Part shown: piece by piece, positions 19,878 to 28,395 of the stretch
Layout of the letters: every line of letters begins with the position of its first letter
Numbering within the stretch: the stretch's first letter is position 1
NCBI RefSeq assembly: GCF_013359685.1
Contig: NZ_JABFMV010000019.1
Coordinates: 1-55,463 of the forward strand
Length of the DNA stretch: 55,463 nucleotides
Direction of reading: 5' to 3'
From: Leifsonia sp. C5G2
GTDB taxonomy: Bacteria > Actinomycetota > Actinomycetes > Actinomycetales > Microbacteriaceae
The notes under the pieces: generated by a model
The model's database searches: none
Told to the model about the DNA's origin: nothing
Seen by the model: the letters and a program-made list of their open reading frames with translations, nothing else
Program-made: the position numbers and the translations under genes

Positions 19878-20570
19878 CTAAATGTTCCTCAGAGTCGCGC
19901 TGGTGAGCCTGGTGCCCTTGTAGACCAGCTGCTGCTGCTTGTTTGCGCTGAAGAAGGAGCCCTTGAATGCGAGCGACATCCGGTACGTGACCGTACAAGC
20001 ACCCTGACCGCCGGAGACGTAGTTGCTTTGGCTCGTGCTGATGTTCCAGACTCCGGCTGCACCGGTGAACCATCCCGTGCACTCCAGGTTGCGGGTGACG
20101 TTGGTCGAGGTCGCCTCGAAGACATACCGCATATTGAACGTACCGGTCGTGATGCCGAAAAGGCTTGCGTTCACAGGGTATGTGGCCGTGTAGCGGGGGT
20201 TGGATGCGGCGGCCTGAATATGGAGTCCGGTGGCGGCGGTACGTGCCAGCGCTGACTGTGGGCTGGTTCCGGTTTCCGAGGTCAGGGTCGGCCCACCAGC
20301 GTGGAACTCCATCACAGACAGGGGATTTTCCTCGATGGCATCCGCGATCCGCTCTTGCTCGGCCGACGGCAGGTCCTCGAAACGCTCGGTCAGCGCGGCA
20401 TCCGTCTTGGCGTCTACTTTCAAGGCATCCACCAACTCGCTGAATGCGGCCTCGGCCGAGCGTGGCGCCTCCTCCGCATTCGCTGCGGTGATCCCGCTTC
20501 CAAGGATCAAACCGACGGCAACTCCGCTCGCCGACGCCATCTTCGTCAGACGGTTCATTTGAATGTCCAT
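19878..20570 (-). CDS. Secreted protein of unknown function
   Basis: A 230-residue exported protein. Signal peptide residues 1-32 with cleavage after AANA; then an acidic helical region (about 33-90) ending NPLSVMEF, and a polar beta-rich C-terminal half (about 120-230) with two cysteines (LECTGW and GACTVT) that could form a disulfide. ATG 20558 (MNRLTK) is an alternative start 12 bases downstream. GC and codon use are lower than in neighbours. The layout, pro-region plus beta domain followed by a small membrane protein, resembles secreted bacteriocin/immunity pairs, but I do not recognise the family. Confidence 0.75.
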   Translation of the reverse strand: MDIQMNRLTKMASASGVAVGLILGSGITAANAEEAPRSAEAAFSELVDALKVDAKTDAALTERFEDLPSAEQERIADAIEENPLSVMEFHAGGPTLTSETGTSPQSALARTAATGLHIQAAASNPRYTATYPVNASLFGITTGTFNMRYVFEATSTNVTRNLECTGWFTGAAGVWNISTSQSNYVSGGQGACTVTYRMSLAFKGSFFSANKQQQLVYKGTRLTSATLRNI

Positions 20571-20750
20571 TCCCGTTCGTCTTCGAACGCGCGATCCTCG
20601 TGGCCCTCACCCGATTTCCGGAAGCGACGCTGCGGTTCGCGACCGTACAGGGAAAAAATGCCCTGTTATCCAAAGACGACGAGGCATCGGCTAGATCGTG
20701 ACGAGACATCCGATTGGGCGTTCGGCATGAACGCAGTAAGACACGCTCGA
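20571..20750. promoter_or_regulatory. Leader region of the insertion
   Basis: 180 bp without a gene. On the minus strand TACGGT (20642-20647) is a possible -10 box, with a TTGGAT (20668-20673) further up at a long 20-bp spacing. A CAGGG-A/T-rich-CCCTG hairpin (20648-20665) overlaps it, and CGTTCG/CGAACG (20575-20590) forms a small hairpin next to the start codon. Confidence 0.35.
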
Positions 20751-20884
20751 TGCTGGCGGGCATCGCCGCGGGATGCGTGCGCCTCCGGGCCGGTCAGTCG
20801 CCGAGGGACTCCAGGAAGCTGCGCGTCGGCGCGAAGAAGGTCGACCCGGTCGCAGCCGTGGAGAAGTCCAGGATCCGGTCGTAG
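20751..20884. repeat. 134-bp direct repeat, right copy
   Basis: Partner of 19441-19574. It contains the functional last 30 codons of the DyP gene and a relic of the EamA C-terminus; the difference at 20774 turns an Arg codon to Cys in that relic and lies outside the DyP gene. Confidence 0.95.
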
Positions 20885-21759
20885 CTGCCCTCCGGGTCGC
20901 CCACGAACATGCGCTCCAGCATCCGCTCGATCACCCACAGCGCGCGCGAATAGCCGATGAAGTATGTGCCGAACTCGGCCTGGCCAGGTCGCCCGAACGG
21001 CATGTTGTCGCGCAGGATCTCGTGCTCGACGCCCGTCTCATCCACGATCGTCGCCAGCGTCTTGTGCGACTTCTGGCCGTGCTCGGCGTCGGGCAGCTCG
21101 ATGTTCTCCACCTTCGTGCGGCCGATCACGCCCTCCTGCGACGGGACCGGGAGGCGGTTCCACGACGACAGGTCATGCAGGTACTTCTGCACGACGACGT
21201 AGCTTCCGCCGGCGTGCTCCGGGTCCTCGTCGCCGACCGTGGTGGCTCCCGCCATGTCGCCGCCCGCCGGGTTGGCGGTGCCGTCGACGAAGCCGAGCAG
21301 GTCGCGCGCGTCGAAGTAACGGAACCCGGTCACCTCGTCGACCACCTGCACCGCGTCGCCGAGAAGATCGAGCAGCTGCCGTTCGAGCTCGAACGTGAAG
21401 TCGCCGCGCTCGGCCCGGATGTGGAAGAGCAGATCGCCGGGGGTCGACACCGCCGTGTGCACCGGACCCGCGATCTCCCGGAACGGATGCAGCTCGCGAG
21501 GCGGCGGCGAGTCCGTGAGCCGGCGCCAGAGGTCGAAGCCGATGCCGACGTTGCACGACAGCCGGGCGCCCAGGTCGCGGAAGCCGACGGTCTTGACCAG
21601 GTCGGTCATCCCGCTGAGCACGTCCTTCGCGGTCGCGAGGGCTTCGGGACTGTCACCGACGGTGACCACGAGGAAGACCGCGGCGCGCGACAGCGGTGCG
21701 TCGACGCTCTGCGGATCGATCGGGACGCGCTGCCAGGGCTGGTCGCCGGTGTTCGCCAT
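20794..21759 (-). CDS. DyP-type heme peroxidase
   Basis: A 321-residue dye-decolorizing peroxidase. The family hallmark GXXDG is present as GFVDGTANP (about residue 150), followed by GSYVVVQKYLHDLSSWN, the RTKVENIELPD segment and the late EFGTYFIGYSRAL. No signal peptide, so cytosolic or encapsulin-loaded (the C-terminus TRSFLESLGD is extended but no encapsulin gene is nearby). ATG 21759 is chosen; a GTG six codons earlier is possible. The 3' 91 bp lie in the direct repeat. Confidence 0.92.
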   Translation of the reverse strand: MANTGDQPWQRVPIDPQSVDAPLSRAAVFLVVTVGDSPEALATAKDVLSGMTDLVKTVGFRDLGARLSCNVGIGFDLWRRLTDSPPPRELHPFREIAGPVHTAVSTPGDLLFHIRAERGDFTFELERQLLDLLGDAVQVVDEVTGFRYFDARDLLGFVDGTANPAGGDMAGATTVGDEDPEHAGGSYVVVQKYLHDLSSWNRLPVPSQEGVIGRTKVENIELPDAEHGQKSHKTLATIVDETGVEHEILRDNMPFGRPGQAEFGTYFIGYSRALWVIERMLERMFVGDPEGSYDRILDFSTAATGSTFFAPTRSFLESLGD

Positions 21760-21833
21760 GACGCCATCGTGCCGCACCGGCGGCCACGGTCGCCACTCGG
21801 CGACCCTCCCAGTCCTCCGCTTAGGCTGGAGGG

Positions 21834-22706
21834 ATGAGTCTCCCGAGCATCGACACCGCCGTCACGTACCCGGACGGCGACCTCACCTCGACCGGCGTCG
21901 TCGTGCACCTCGAGCCCTTGGCTGACGGGCGCACCGCCGTCCTCCTCGACCGCACGGCGTTCCACCCGGTCGACCCGGTGTGGCCCGACCAGCCGGCGGA
22001 CGCCGGTGAGCTCGTCTCGGGCGACCGGACGTACCCGATCGTGGATGCCGTGGTCGGCGCGACGGACGGCTCGGTGCTCCACGTCGGCGATGCGCCGGTC
22101 CGCACCGGCACCGACGGCTGGGCGTTCGTCGTCTGCCACCTCGTGGACGACGCCACCGGCCTTGCGGAGGGGACGTCCGTCGCGGTCACGGTCGATGCGT
22201 CCCGTCGCCAGGCGCTGTCGGCCGGGCACACGGCGTGCCACCTCGCGTCGTTAGCGCTGAACGAAGCGCTCGCGGGCCTGTGGGCCAAGGAGGTCGTGCT
22301 GGACGGCCGCGGCAACCCGAACTTCGACCAGCTCGCGATCGTCAGCTCGCGCATCCTGGAGGGCGGGTCGATCGATGAGTACCGGATCGGCAAGAGCCTG
22401 CGCAAGAAGGGCTTCGCCGCGGCGGAGCTGGGTCCGCGGCTGGACGAGGTGGCGGCGCGCGCGTCCGAGCTGCTGGCCGGCTGGGTCGCCTCCGGCGGTG
22501 CGGTGTCGATCGTCCGGGAGGCGTCGGGGCTCGGCGACCGCCGGCACTGGCGCGCAGAGCTGCCGGAGGGGGCGGTCGAGATCCCGTGCGGCGGCACGCA
22601 CCTGCGTTCGCTCGGAGAGCTCGCCGGCGTGACCGTGCGCCTCGACCTCGCCGACGCCGACGGCGCGCTCGTGCTCACGATGCACACGACGGCCGAGCGC
22701 GCCTGA
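21834..22706 (+). CDS. AlaX-like alanyl-tRNA editing / metal-dependent hydrolase
   Basis: A 290-residue protein with the AlaRS-editing fold: the zinc motif HTACH (His-x3-His, in SAGHTACHLASLAL, about residue 125) and the second pair Cys-x3-His in IPCGGTH (about residue 257). Such stand-alone proteins hydrolyse mischarged Ser- or Gly-tRNA(Ala). The N-terminal domain is somewhat divergent. TAGGCT is six bases before the ATG, with GGAGGG between them. Divergent from the DyP gene. Confidence 0.88.
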   Translation: MSLPSIDTAVTYPDGDLTSTGVVVHLEPLADGRTAVLLDRTAFHPVDPVWPDQPADAGELVSGDRTYPIVDAVVGATDGSVLHVGDAPVRTGTDGWAFVVCHLVDDATGLAEGTSVAVTVDASRRQALSAGHTACHLASLALNEALAGLWAKEVVLDGRGNPNFDQLAIVSSRILEGGSIDEYRIGKSLRKKGFAAAELGPRLDEVAARASELLAGWVASGGAVSIVREASGLGDRRHWRAELPEGAVEIPCGGTHLRSLGELAGVTVRLDLADADGALVLTMHTTAERA

Positions 22707-22728
22707 CCCGGCGAGCGGCGGGGTGGGG

Positions 22729-23490
22729 TCAGCGGGTCACGAACGGCAGCGCCACCGCCACCGCGCCGAGCCCGCCCGCGAGGGCCCACCCGGCGCGCAC
22801 CAGTCGCGCACTGCGCACCTCGCGCTCGATCTCCACGAAGCGCTCGGCGGTGTCGGACGGGGCGGGGAGCGGGCGCCAGGTCGCGGGATCGTCGAACAGC
22901 CGGGCGGCCCGCTCGACGGTGTCCGCATCCAGAACGGCCGGTCGGCGCGCCAGCCAGCGCACCAGGGTCTCGGCCCGCAGCACCGCGGCACGCAGAGGCT
23001 GGTGGTAGGTGCGGACCTCCTTCGCGCCGGTCACCGCGATCACCGGGTGGACGGGCGCCTCGATGCCCGCGCGCAGTAACAGCCCGCGCACCCGCGACGC
23101 CTCCAGGTCCGAGTTGCGGAGGTACGGCTGCTTGACGCCGTTGACCAGCACGGCGCGCTCGTAGATCGCGAGGGAGGCGCCCGGATGCCGCTTCGTGTTG
23201 ATCACGAAGACGCCGCCCGGGCCGACGACGAGGTGGTCCACATCCGCCTCGCCCGAGCCGACCGGGACAGCGTGGAACACGCTCCAGCCCTCGGGCAGCC
23301 GCGCCAGGGCGGCTCCGACCTCGCGCTCGCCCAGCGCGCCGGAGAACCACGACTCGGCCTCGTCCGCGAGCGGCCGGACGCCGAACGCCCTGGCCAGGGG
23401 AGAGCGCGGGGGCGAAGACGCCTGCAGCCGCACGACCTGCTCCATCACCGCTGCCCCGGGGGCCCGGTCGCGCATCCGCTCTCCGCTCAC
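22729..23490 (-). CDS. NERD-domain protein, C-terminal membrane anchor
   Basis: A 253-residue protein with a nuclease-related (NERD) domain about residues 50-165: LGEREVGAAL, HAVPVGSGEADVDHLVVGPGGVFVINTKRH carries the acidic Asp and the Lys of the core. A hydrophobic helix near the C-terminus (about 232-250) may anchor it. TACGGT precedes the GTG start by six bases. Function of NERD proteins is not settled; DNA processing is assumed from the fold. Confidence 0.85.
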   Translation of the reverse strand: MSGERMRDRAPGAAVMEQVVRLQASSPPRSPLARAFGVRPLADEAESWFSGALGEREVGAALARLPEGWSVFHAVPVGSGEADVDHLVVGPGGVFVINTKRHPGASLAIYERAVLVNGVKQPYLRNSDLEASRVRGLLLRAGIEAPVHPVIAVTGAKEVRTYHQPLRAAVLRAETLVRWLARRPAVLDADTVERAARLFDDPATWRPLPAPSDTAERFVEIEREVRSARLVRAGWALAGGLGAVAVALPFVTR

Positions 23491-23553
23491 CCGGCAACCG
23501 TACAGAGCCTGCGAGGCCCGTCCCAGTCCCCAGCCGGGGACAGCCGGCGGCGA

Positions 23554-23769
23554 CTACCCCTGGGCGGGGGTCCCGTGGGTGCGCGGGAGGTCGTCCGGCG
23601 ACGGCAGGCGATCCTCGAGGGACTCGTTGTGCTCCTGGACGGCGTCCAGCCGGTCGGTGTCGGTCTCGCCGAGGTCGCTGACGGCGGCGGTGAGGTCGTC
23701 GGCGTCGCGGGGCTCCGCGACGGGCGTCTCTGCGTCGGGTGCGGGGGTGTCATCCGGTTGGTCGCTCAT
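23554..23769 (-). CDS. Small acidic hypothetical protein
   Basis: A 71-residue, strongly acidic and proline-rich protein with no membrane span or cysteine. TACAGT lies seven bases before the ATG at 23769, matching the leaderless pattern of nearby genes, which is the main support. Family not recognised; it is probably disordered at both ends. Confidence 0.55.
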   Translation of the reverse strand: MSDQPDDTPAPDAETPVAEPRDADDLTAAVSDLGETDTDRLDAVQEHNESLEDRLPSPDDLPRTHGTPAQG

Positions 23770-23835
23770 GCCGTGCACTGTACGCGCCGGGCCGCCGTGT
23801 GCGAGGTGGGCGGGCGACGGACTACCATGCGGCAC

Positions 23836-24099
23836 ATGAGCCGCATCGAAACCGGGATCGTCTCCTACACCCTCTCCGGCGACTACCTCGCCCGCGTCGG
23901 CGCCGACTTCGACACCGAGGCCGTCGACGACGCCATCCTCGCCGAACTCAACCGGATGCTGCCGTCCGGCGTCGTGGTCGAGCGGAGCGGGCGCGTGTTC
24001 GCCGAGGAGGAGGTGGCCGATGTAGCGAGGGACCTCGACTGGGAGGCCCTGCTCCGCCGCATCGACGTGGACCAGATCCTGGCGGAGCACGGGCGCTGA
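23836..24099 (+). CDS. Small hypothetical protein
   Basis: An 87-residue soluble protein with alternating predicted helices (TEAVDDAILAELNRML, EEEVADVARDLDWEALLRRID). TACCAT (23823-23828) stands seven bases before the ATG; an in-frame ATG at 23827 would overlap that box. It ends three bases before the convergent photolyase gene. Family not recognised. Confidence 0.6.
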   Translation: MSRIETGIVSYTLSGDYLARVGADFDTEAVDDAILAELNRMLPSGVVVERSGRVFAEEEVADVARDLDWEALLRRIDVDQILAEHGR

Positions 24100-24102
24100 C
24101 GG

Positions 24103-25521
24103 CTAGCGCGACGCCTTGACGACGTCGTAGGCCGCGAGCGCGGCCTGCCGGGACTCCTTGAGGTCGACCAGCGGTTCCGGGTACTCCCCGGTGTCCCACT
24201 CCGGCACCCAGCGGCGTACGTAATCGCCGTGCGGATCGAACTTCTCCCGCTGCAGTTCGGGGTTGAAGACGCGGAAGTAGGGTGCGGCGTCCGCGCCGCT
24301 CCCGGCGACCCACTGCCAGTTGAACGGGTTGTTCGCGGGATCGGCGTCCACCAGCGTGTCCCAGAACCACTGCTCGCCGCGGCGCCAGTCGATGAGCAGG
24401 TTCTTGATGAGGAACGACGCCGCGACCATGCGCACCCGGTTGTGCATAACCCCGGTTGTCCACAGTTCTCGCATCCCCGCGTCCACGAGCGGGATGCCGG
24501 TGCGACCCTGTTGCCAGGCCTCCAGCACACTCGGGTGCAGGCGGGCCCACGGAAAGGAGTCGTACTGGCGATGGATGTTCACGGTCGCGATGTCGGGGTG
24601 CTCGAAGAGCGTGTGGTAGGCGAATTCGCGCCAGCCCAATTCACTGAGGAAGGTGGTGGCGCTCTTGGCGGTCGCCGGATCGGCGTGGCGGTCGCGCCTC
24701 TCGCGGGCGGCGTGCCACACCTGGTGCGGGCTCAGCTCGCCCCAGCGCAGTCGCGGCGACAGCCGCGAGGTGGCGTCCACGCCGGGGATGTCGCGGTCCT
24801 CGGCGTACGACGCGATGTCGCCCTCGACGAATCGAGCGAGCTGCTCGTGCGCCGCGGCCTCGCCGGGCACCCACGCCTCGCGCAGGCCGCCGGCCCAGTC
24901 GGGATGGGTCGGCAGCAGTCCGAGCTCGTCGAGAGTCACCGCATGAGCAGAACGCGGGGCCTGCGCGCCGTTCAGGGAGCGCGGAGCGGGGCCGGGCGTC
25001 CGCGGCGGGGGAGCCGCGAGGCAGGCGCGCCAGAACGGGGTGTAGACCGAGAAGGCGGTGCCCTGGCCCGTTCGGATGGTCCACGGTTCGAAGAGCAGGG
25101 AGGCGCCGAAGCTGGTCGCCTCGACTTCCGCCTCCCGCGCGCTCGCCTTTATGGCCTCGTCGATGCGCCGCTCCGGGCCGCCGTAGCGGCGGTTCCAGAA
25201 GATCGCAGAAGCGTCCGTCTCGCGCAGCAGGTCGCCGATCACCTTCTCGCTCCGGCCGCGCAGCACGGTGAGGGCGGCTCCGAGACGCTCCAGAGAGGCC
25301 GCGAGCTCCGTGAGGCTGTGGTGCAGCCACCACCGTCCGGCCCCGCCAGGAGCGCGCAGGCCGGGAGTTTCGTCATCCCAGACGTAGACGCACAGCACGG
25401 GCGCCCCCGACCGCGAGGCGGCGTACAGCGCCGGGTTGTCGGCGATCCTCAGGTCGTCGCGGAACCACACCACCGCAGGGCCGGCTCCGCCCTTCTCAGC
25501 GTTCGCGGATCGAGGGCTCAC
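24103..25521 (-). CDS. phrB: Deoxyribodipyrimidine photolyase
   Basis: A 472-residue DNA photolyase that repairs UV cyclobutane dimers with blue light. The N-terminal antenna domain begins AVVWFRDDLR; the FAD domain includes SRLSPRLRWGELSP, GWREFAYH, GIPLVDAGMREL, HNRVRM and FNWQWVAGSGADAAPYFRVFNP. The GTG at 25521 overlaps the stop of the upstream hydrolase gene (GTGA); the valine codons at 25473 and 25470 are alternative starts nearer the homologous region. Class I CPD type. Confidence 0.93.
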   Translation of the reverse strand: MSPRSANAEKGGAGPAVVWFRDDLRIADNPALYAASRSGAPVLCVYVWDDETPGLRAPGGAGRWWLHHSLTELAASLERLGAALTVLRGRSEKVIGDLLRETDASAIFWNRRYGGPERRIDEAIKASAREAEVEATSFGASLLFEPWTIRTGQGTAFSVYTPFWRACLAAPPPRTPGPAPRSLNGAQAPRSAHAVTLDELGLLPTHPDWAGGLREAWVPGEAAAHEQLARFVEGDIASYAEDRDIPGVDATSRLSPRLRWGELSPHQVWHAARERRDRHADPATAKSATTFLSELGWREFAYHTLFEHPDIATVNIHRQYDSFPWARLHPSVLEAWQQGRTGIPLVDAGMRELWTTGVMHNRVRMVAASFLIKNLLIDWRRGEQWFWDTLVDADPANNPFNWQWVAGSGADAAPYFRVFNPELQREKFDPHGDYVRRWVPEWDTGEYPEPLVDLKESRQAALAAYDVVKASR

Positions 25522-26156
25522 AGATCGAGGGAGTCGCCGGGCTCCAGCGGGTAGAAGGTGCCGCCGTTCTGCTCCGTCGACCACTGCAGGCGGCCGTTCG
25601 ACATGTCCTTGCCCGCGCGGGAGAGCACCATCTCGTGGATGGGGAAGGCGCGCTTCGGCTTCACCGCGAGAACGTAGTCCATGGTCTCGGAGACCTTCAT
25701 CCAGGGAGCTCCGGCCGGGGCAGCGAGCACGTCCACCTCCACGCCGTCCGGGATGGAGAACGAGTCGCCTGCGTAGTACAGGGTGTCGTTCACGAGCACG
25801 CCCACGTTGTCGACGACCGGGATGCTCTCGTGGATGACCGCGTGACGTCCGCCGAAGAAGCGCAGCGAGAAGGGGCCGGCCTCCACGCTGTCGCCGGGGT
25901 GCACGACGTGGATGTCGAAGTCGGCAGCTGCGGCGGCCACGCCTTCCGGGCCGTAGATCGTGGCGTCGGGGGAGAGGTCGAGCACCCGGCTGAGCTGCTC
26001 GGGGGTCCAGTGGTCGGCGTGCTCGTGGGTGATCACGACGGCGACGGTGTTCGCGGTATCGGTGAGCGGCGAGGTGAAGCTTCCCGGGTCGATGAACAGC
26101 TTCCGTCCGTCCTGCTCCAGCTGCAGGCCCGCGTGCTCGAACTTGGTGAGTCTCAT
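25518..26156 (-). CDS. Metallo-beta-lactamase-fold hydrolase (UlaG-like)
   Basis: A 212-residue protein of the MBL superfamily with the metal motif THEHADHW (about residue 46), YAGDSF and PIHEM supplying further ligands; the short N-terminus MRLTKFEHAGLQLE is typical of the UlaG/YtnP-like branch. It is the first gene of a two-gene unit with the photolyase (four-base overlap) and is divergent from the metal ATPase. Substrate unknown. Confidence 0.88.
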   Translation of the reverse strand: MRLTKFEHAGLQLEQDGRKLFIDPGSFTSPLTDTANTVAVVITHEHADHWTPEQLSRVLDLSPDATIYGPEGVAAAAADFDIHVVHPGDSVEAGPFSLRFFGGRHAVIHESIPVVDNVGVLVNDTLYYAGDSFSIPDGVEVDVLAAPAGAPWMKVSETMDYVLAVKPKRAFPIHEMVLSRAGKDMSNGRLQWSTEQNGGTFYPLEPGDSLDL

Positions 26157-26203
26157 GGCTCTTAGGAAATACCGGAAGGGATCGACATGCAAGCAGCGCG
26201 CCA

Positions 26204-26232
26204 TTGCGGAATATACCCCCTAGGGGTACTGT
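26204..26232 (+). promoter_or_regulatory. CsoR-type operator within the copB promoter
   Basis: A complete promoter is visible: -35 TTGCGG (26204-26209), 17-bp spacer, -10 TACTGT (26227-26232). The palindrome TACCCCCTAGGGGTA (26214-26228) fills the spacer and touches the -10 box. TACCCC/GGGGTA palindromes are the established binding form for copper-sensing CsoR repressors, so the ATPase should be induced by copper. No csoR gene is in this window. Confidence 0.8.
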
Positions 26233-26242
26233 TGCAGCCGAT

Positions 26243-28360
26243 ATGGACGAGAACGAAGAGCGGACGACCACCGCCCGAGGCGCCGAGGCGCACGACCACG
26301 CGACCCACGGAGAGCAGGCTGCGGTCACGGACCATTCGCAGCACGCCGAGCACGCCGAGCACGCCGGGCACGCGGGCCACGGCGACCATTCGGGGCACGC
26401 CGGGCACGACCCGGCGGTCTTCCGGCGGAAGTTCTGGCTGACGCTCGCCCTGACGATCCCGACGCTGGTCTTCTCGACGGGGCTGCAGGAGATCCTGGGG
26501 TTGTCCGGCCCGCGGTTCCCCGGCAGCCAGTTCATCCCGGCGGCGTTCGGCATCGCGATCTTCTTCTACGGCGGCCTCGTCTTCCTGCGCGGCGCGGTCG
26601 ACGAGCTGCGTGCCAAGCAGCCCGGCATGATGACGCTGATCTCGCTGGCGATCGTCGTCGCCTTCGGGTACAGCCTCGCCGTGACGCTCGGACTTCCCGG
26701 GATGGACTTCTGGTGGGAGCTGGCGACCCTCATCCTGATCATGCTGCTCGGGCACTGGATCGAGATGTCCGCGGTCATGGGTGCACAGGATGCGCTCGGC
26801 GAGCTGGCCAAGCTCCTGCCGGACACCGCGGAGCGGGTGCCCGACGTGCACGGCGAGCCGGAGACCGTTGCGGTGTCCGACCTGCGCGTCGACGACCTGG
26901 TCCGGGTGCGTCCCGGCTCGGCCGTGCCCGCGGACGGCGAGATCGTCGACGGGCGGAGCGAGCTGGACGAGTCCCTCCTCACCGGCGAGTCGAAGCCGGT
27001 CACGCGCGGACCGGGGGAGCCGGTCGTCGCCGGAAGCATCTCCGGAAGCGGGTCGCTCGTGGTCCGCGTCGGCCGCACCGGCGGGGACACCGCCCTCGCC
27101 GGCATCATGAAGCTGGTCGCCGATGCTCAGGCGAGCAAGTCGGGCGCGCAGGTGCTCGCCGACCGTGCGGCGGCGTGGCTCTTCTACGTCGCGCTCGCCG
27201 TCGCGACCCTGACGCTGATCGTCTGGGCGATCCTCCGTCCGGGCGACCCCGGGTTCGTCCTCGAACGCGTGGTCACCGTCCTGGTCATCGCCTGCCCGCA
27301 TGCACTGGGCCTGGCCATCCCGCTCGTCGCTCAGATCTCGACCGCCCTCGGGGCGCGCAACGGCCTCCTCATCCGCGACCGCCACGCCATGGAGGACGCC
27401 CGCCGGGTCGACGTTGTCCTGTTCGACAAGACCGGCACGCTCACCGAGGGGCGCCAGGGCGTCGCCGCCGTCGCCGCGACCGACGGCGACGACGACGCGG
27501 TGCTGGCGCTCGCCGCCGCCGTGGAGGCTCCGGCCGAGCACCCGATCGGAGCGGCCATCGTGCGCGCCGCCCGGGAGCGCGGACTCGTGGTGCAGCCCGT
27601 GTCCGGCTTCGAGGCGCTCGGAGGGCGCGGGGCGTCCGCCGAGGTCGCGGGCGAGACGGTCGTCGTCGGCGCGCCGCGCCTGCTGACGGAACGGTCGCTG
27701 ACCGCGCCGCCGCGCATCCGGGACGCCGCCGAGCGTGCGGCCGCAGCCGGCCAGACGGTGGTCTACGTCGTCCGCGGCGACGCCGTCGCCGGGGCGATCG
27801 CACTCGCCGACGTCATCCGGCCGGAGTCGAAGGAGGCCGTCCGGTCGCTGCGCGACCGTGGCGTCCGGGTCGCCATGCTGACCGGCGACTCGCGTGCGGT
27901 GGCCGACGCCGTCGCGGCGGAGCTGGGCATCGCCGAGGTGTTCGCCGAGGTCCTGCCCGGCGACAAGTCCACGACGGTGTCGAACCTGCAGGCGGACGGC
28001 TCCCGGGTCGCCATGGTGGGAGACGGGGTGAACGACGCCCCGGCCCTCGCGCAGGCGGACGTCGGCATCGCCATCGGCGCGGGAACCGACGTGGCGATCG
28101 AGTCCGCCGGCGTCGTCCTCGCCTCCAGCGATCCGCGCGGGGTCGCGGCCGTCATCACCCTGTCGCGCGCCACCTACCGCAAGATGCTCCAGAACCTCGG
28201 CTGGGCGACCGGCTACAACGTCATCGCGCTGCCCCTCGCCGCGGGCGTCGCGATCGGCCTCGGCATCGTGGTCTCCCCGGCGTTCGGCGCCGTCCTGATG
28301 TCGGTCTCCACGATCGTCGTGGCCCTCAACGCCCAGCTGCTCCGCCGCCTCCGCCTCTGA
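26243..28360 (+). CDS. copB: CopB-type heavy-metal P1B ATPase
   Basis: A 705-residue cation-exporting ATPase. Instead of CxxC metal-binding domains it has a histidine-rich N-terminus (residues 14-52, repeated HAEHAGH units). The membrane metal site is CPH (VIACPHALGLA), the P1B-3/CopB signature, in place of CPC. Other motifs: TGES, DKTGTLTEG (phosphorylated Asp), HP locus in EHPIGAA, and MVGDGVNDAPAL. Start ATG 26243 lies ten bases after the -10 box, so the leader is very short. Likely exports copper or silver; the upstream CsoR-like site supports copper. Confidence 0.94.
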   Translation: MDENEERTTTARGAEAHDHATHGEQAAVTDHSQHAEHAEHAGHAGHGDHSGHAGHDPAVFRRKFWLTLALTIPTLVFSTGLQEILGLSGPRFPGSQFIPAAFGIAIFFYGGLVFLRGAVDELRAKQPGMMTLISLAIVVAFGYSLAVTLGLPGMDFWWELATLILIMLLGHWIEMSAVMGAQDALGELAKLLPDTAERVPDVHGEPETVAVSDLRVDDLVRVRPGSAVPADGEIVDGRSELDESLLTGESKPVTRGPGEPVVAGSISGSGSLVVRVGRTGGDTALAGIMKLVADAQASKSGAQVLADRAAAWLFYVALAVATLTLIVWAILRPGDPGFVLERVVTVLVIACPHALGLAIPLVAQISTALGARNGLLIRDRHAMEDARRVDVVLFDKTGTLTEGRQGVAAVAATDGDDDAVLALAAAVEAPAEHPIGAAIVRAARERGLVVQPVSGFEALGGRGASAEVAGETVVVGAPRLLTERSLTAPPRIRDAAERAAAAGQTVVYVVRGDAVAGAIALADVIRPESKEAVRSLRDRGVRVAMLTGDSRAVADAVAAELGIAEVFAEVLPGDKSTTVSNLQADGSRVAMVGDGVNDAPALAQADVGIAIGAGTDVAIESAGVVLASSDPRGVAAVITLSRATYRKMLQNLGWATGYNVIALPLAAGVAIGLGIVVSPAFGAVLMSVSTIVVALNAQLLRRLRL

Positions 28361-28395
28361 GAAGTCCAGCGGCGGGCGGCGGGTATGCCATCATC

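Larger units (their letters stand above)
19575..20750. mobile_element. Lower-GC two-gene insertion between direct repeats
   Basis: This 1,176-bp segment separates two genes that originally overlapped at their ends. Three sampled 60-base lines are 53-62% G+C against about 70% in the flank. It holds only the secreted-protein gene, the small membrane-protein gene and about 180 bp of AT-richer leader. No transposase, integrase or terminal inverted repeat is visible. It looks like integration of a circle by recombination across the 134-bp sequence, or a duplication carrying foreign DNA; both flanking genes remain intact. Confidence 0.7.

Noticed and set aside
19441-20884. Interpretation as a classical insertion sequence or tRNA-targeted island
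   Set aside because: No transposase, integrase, terminal inverted repeats or tRNA is present, and a 134-bp target duplication is far longer than those of known transposases.
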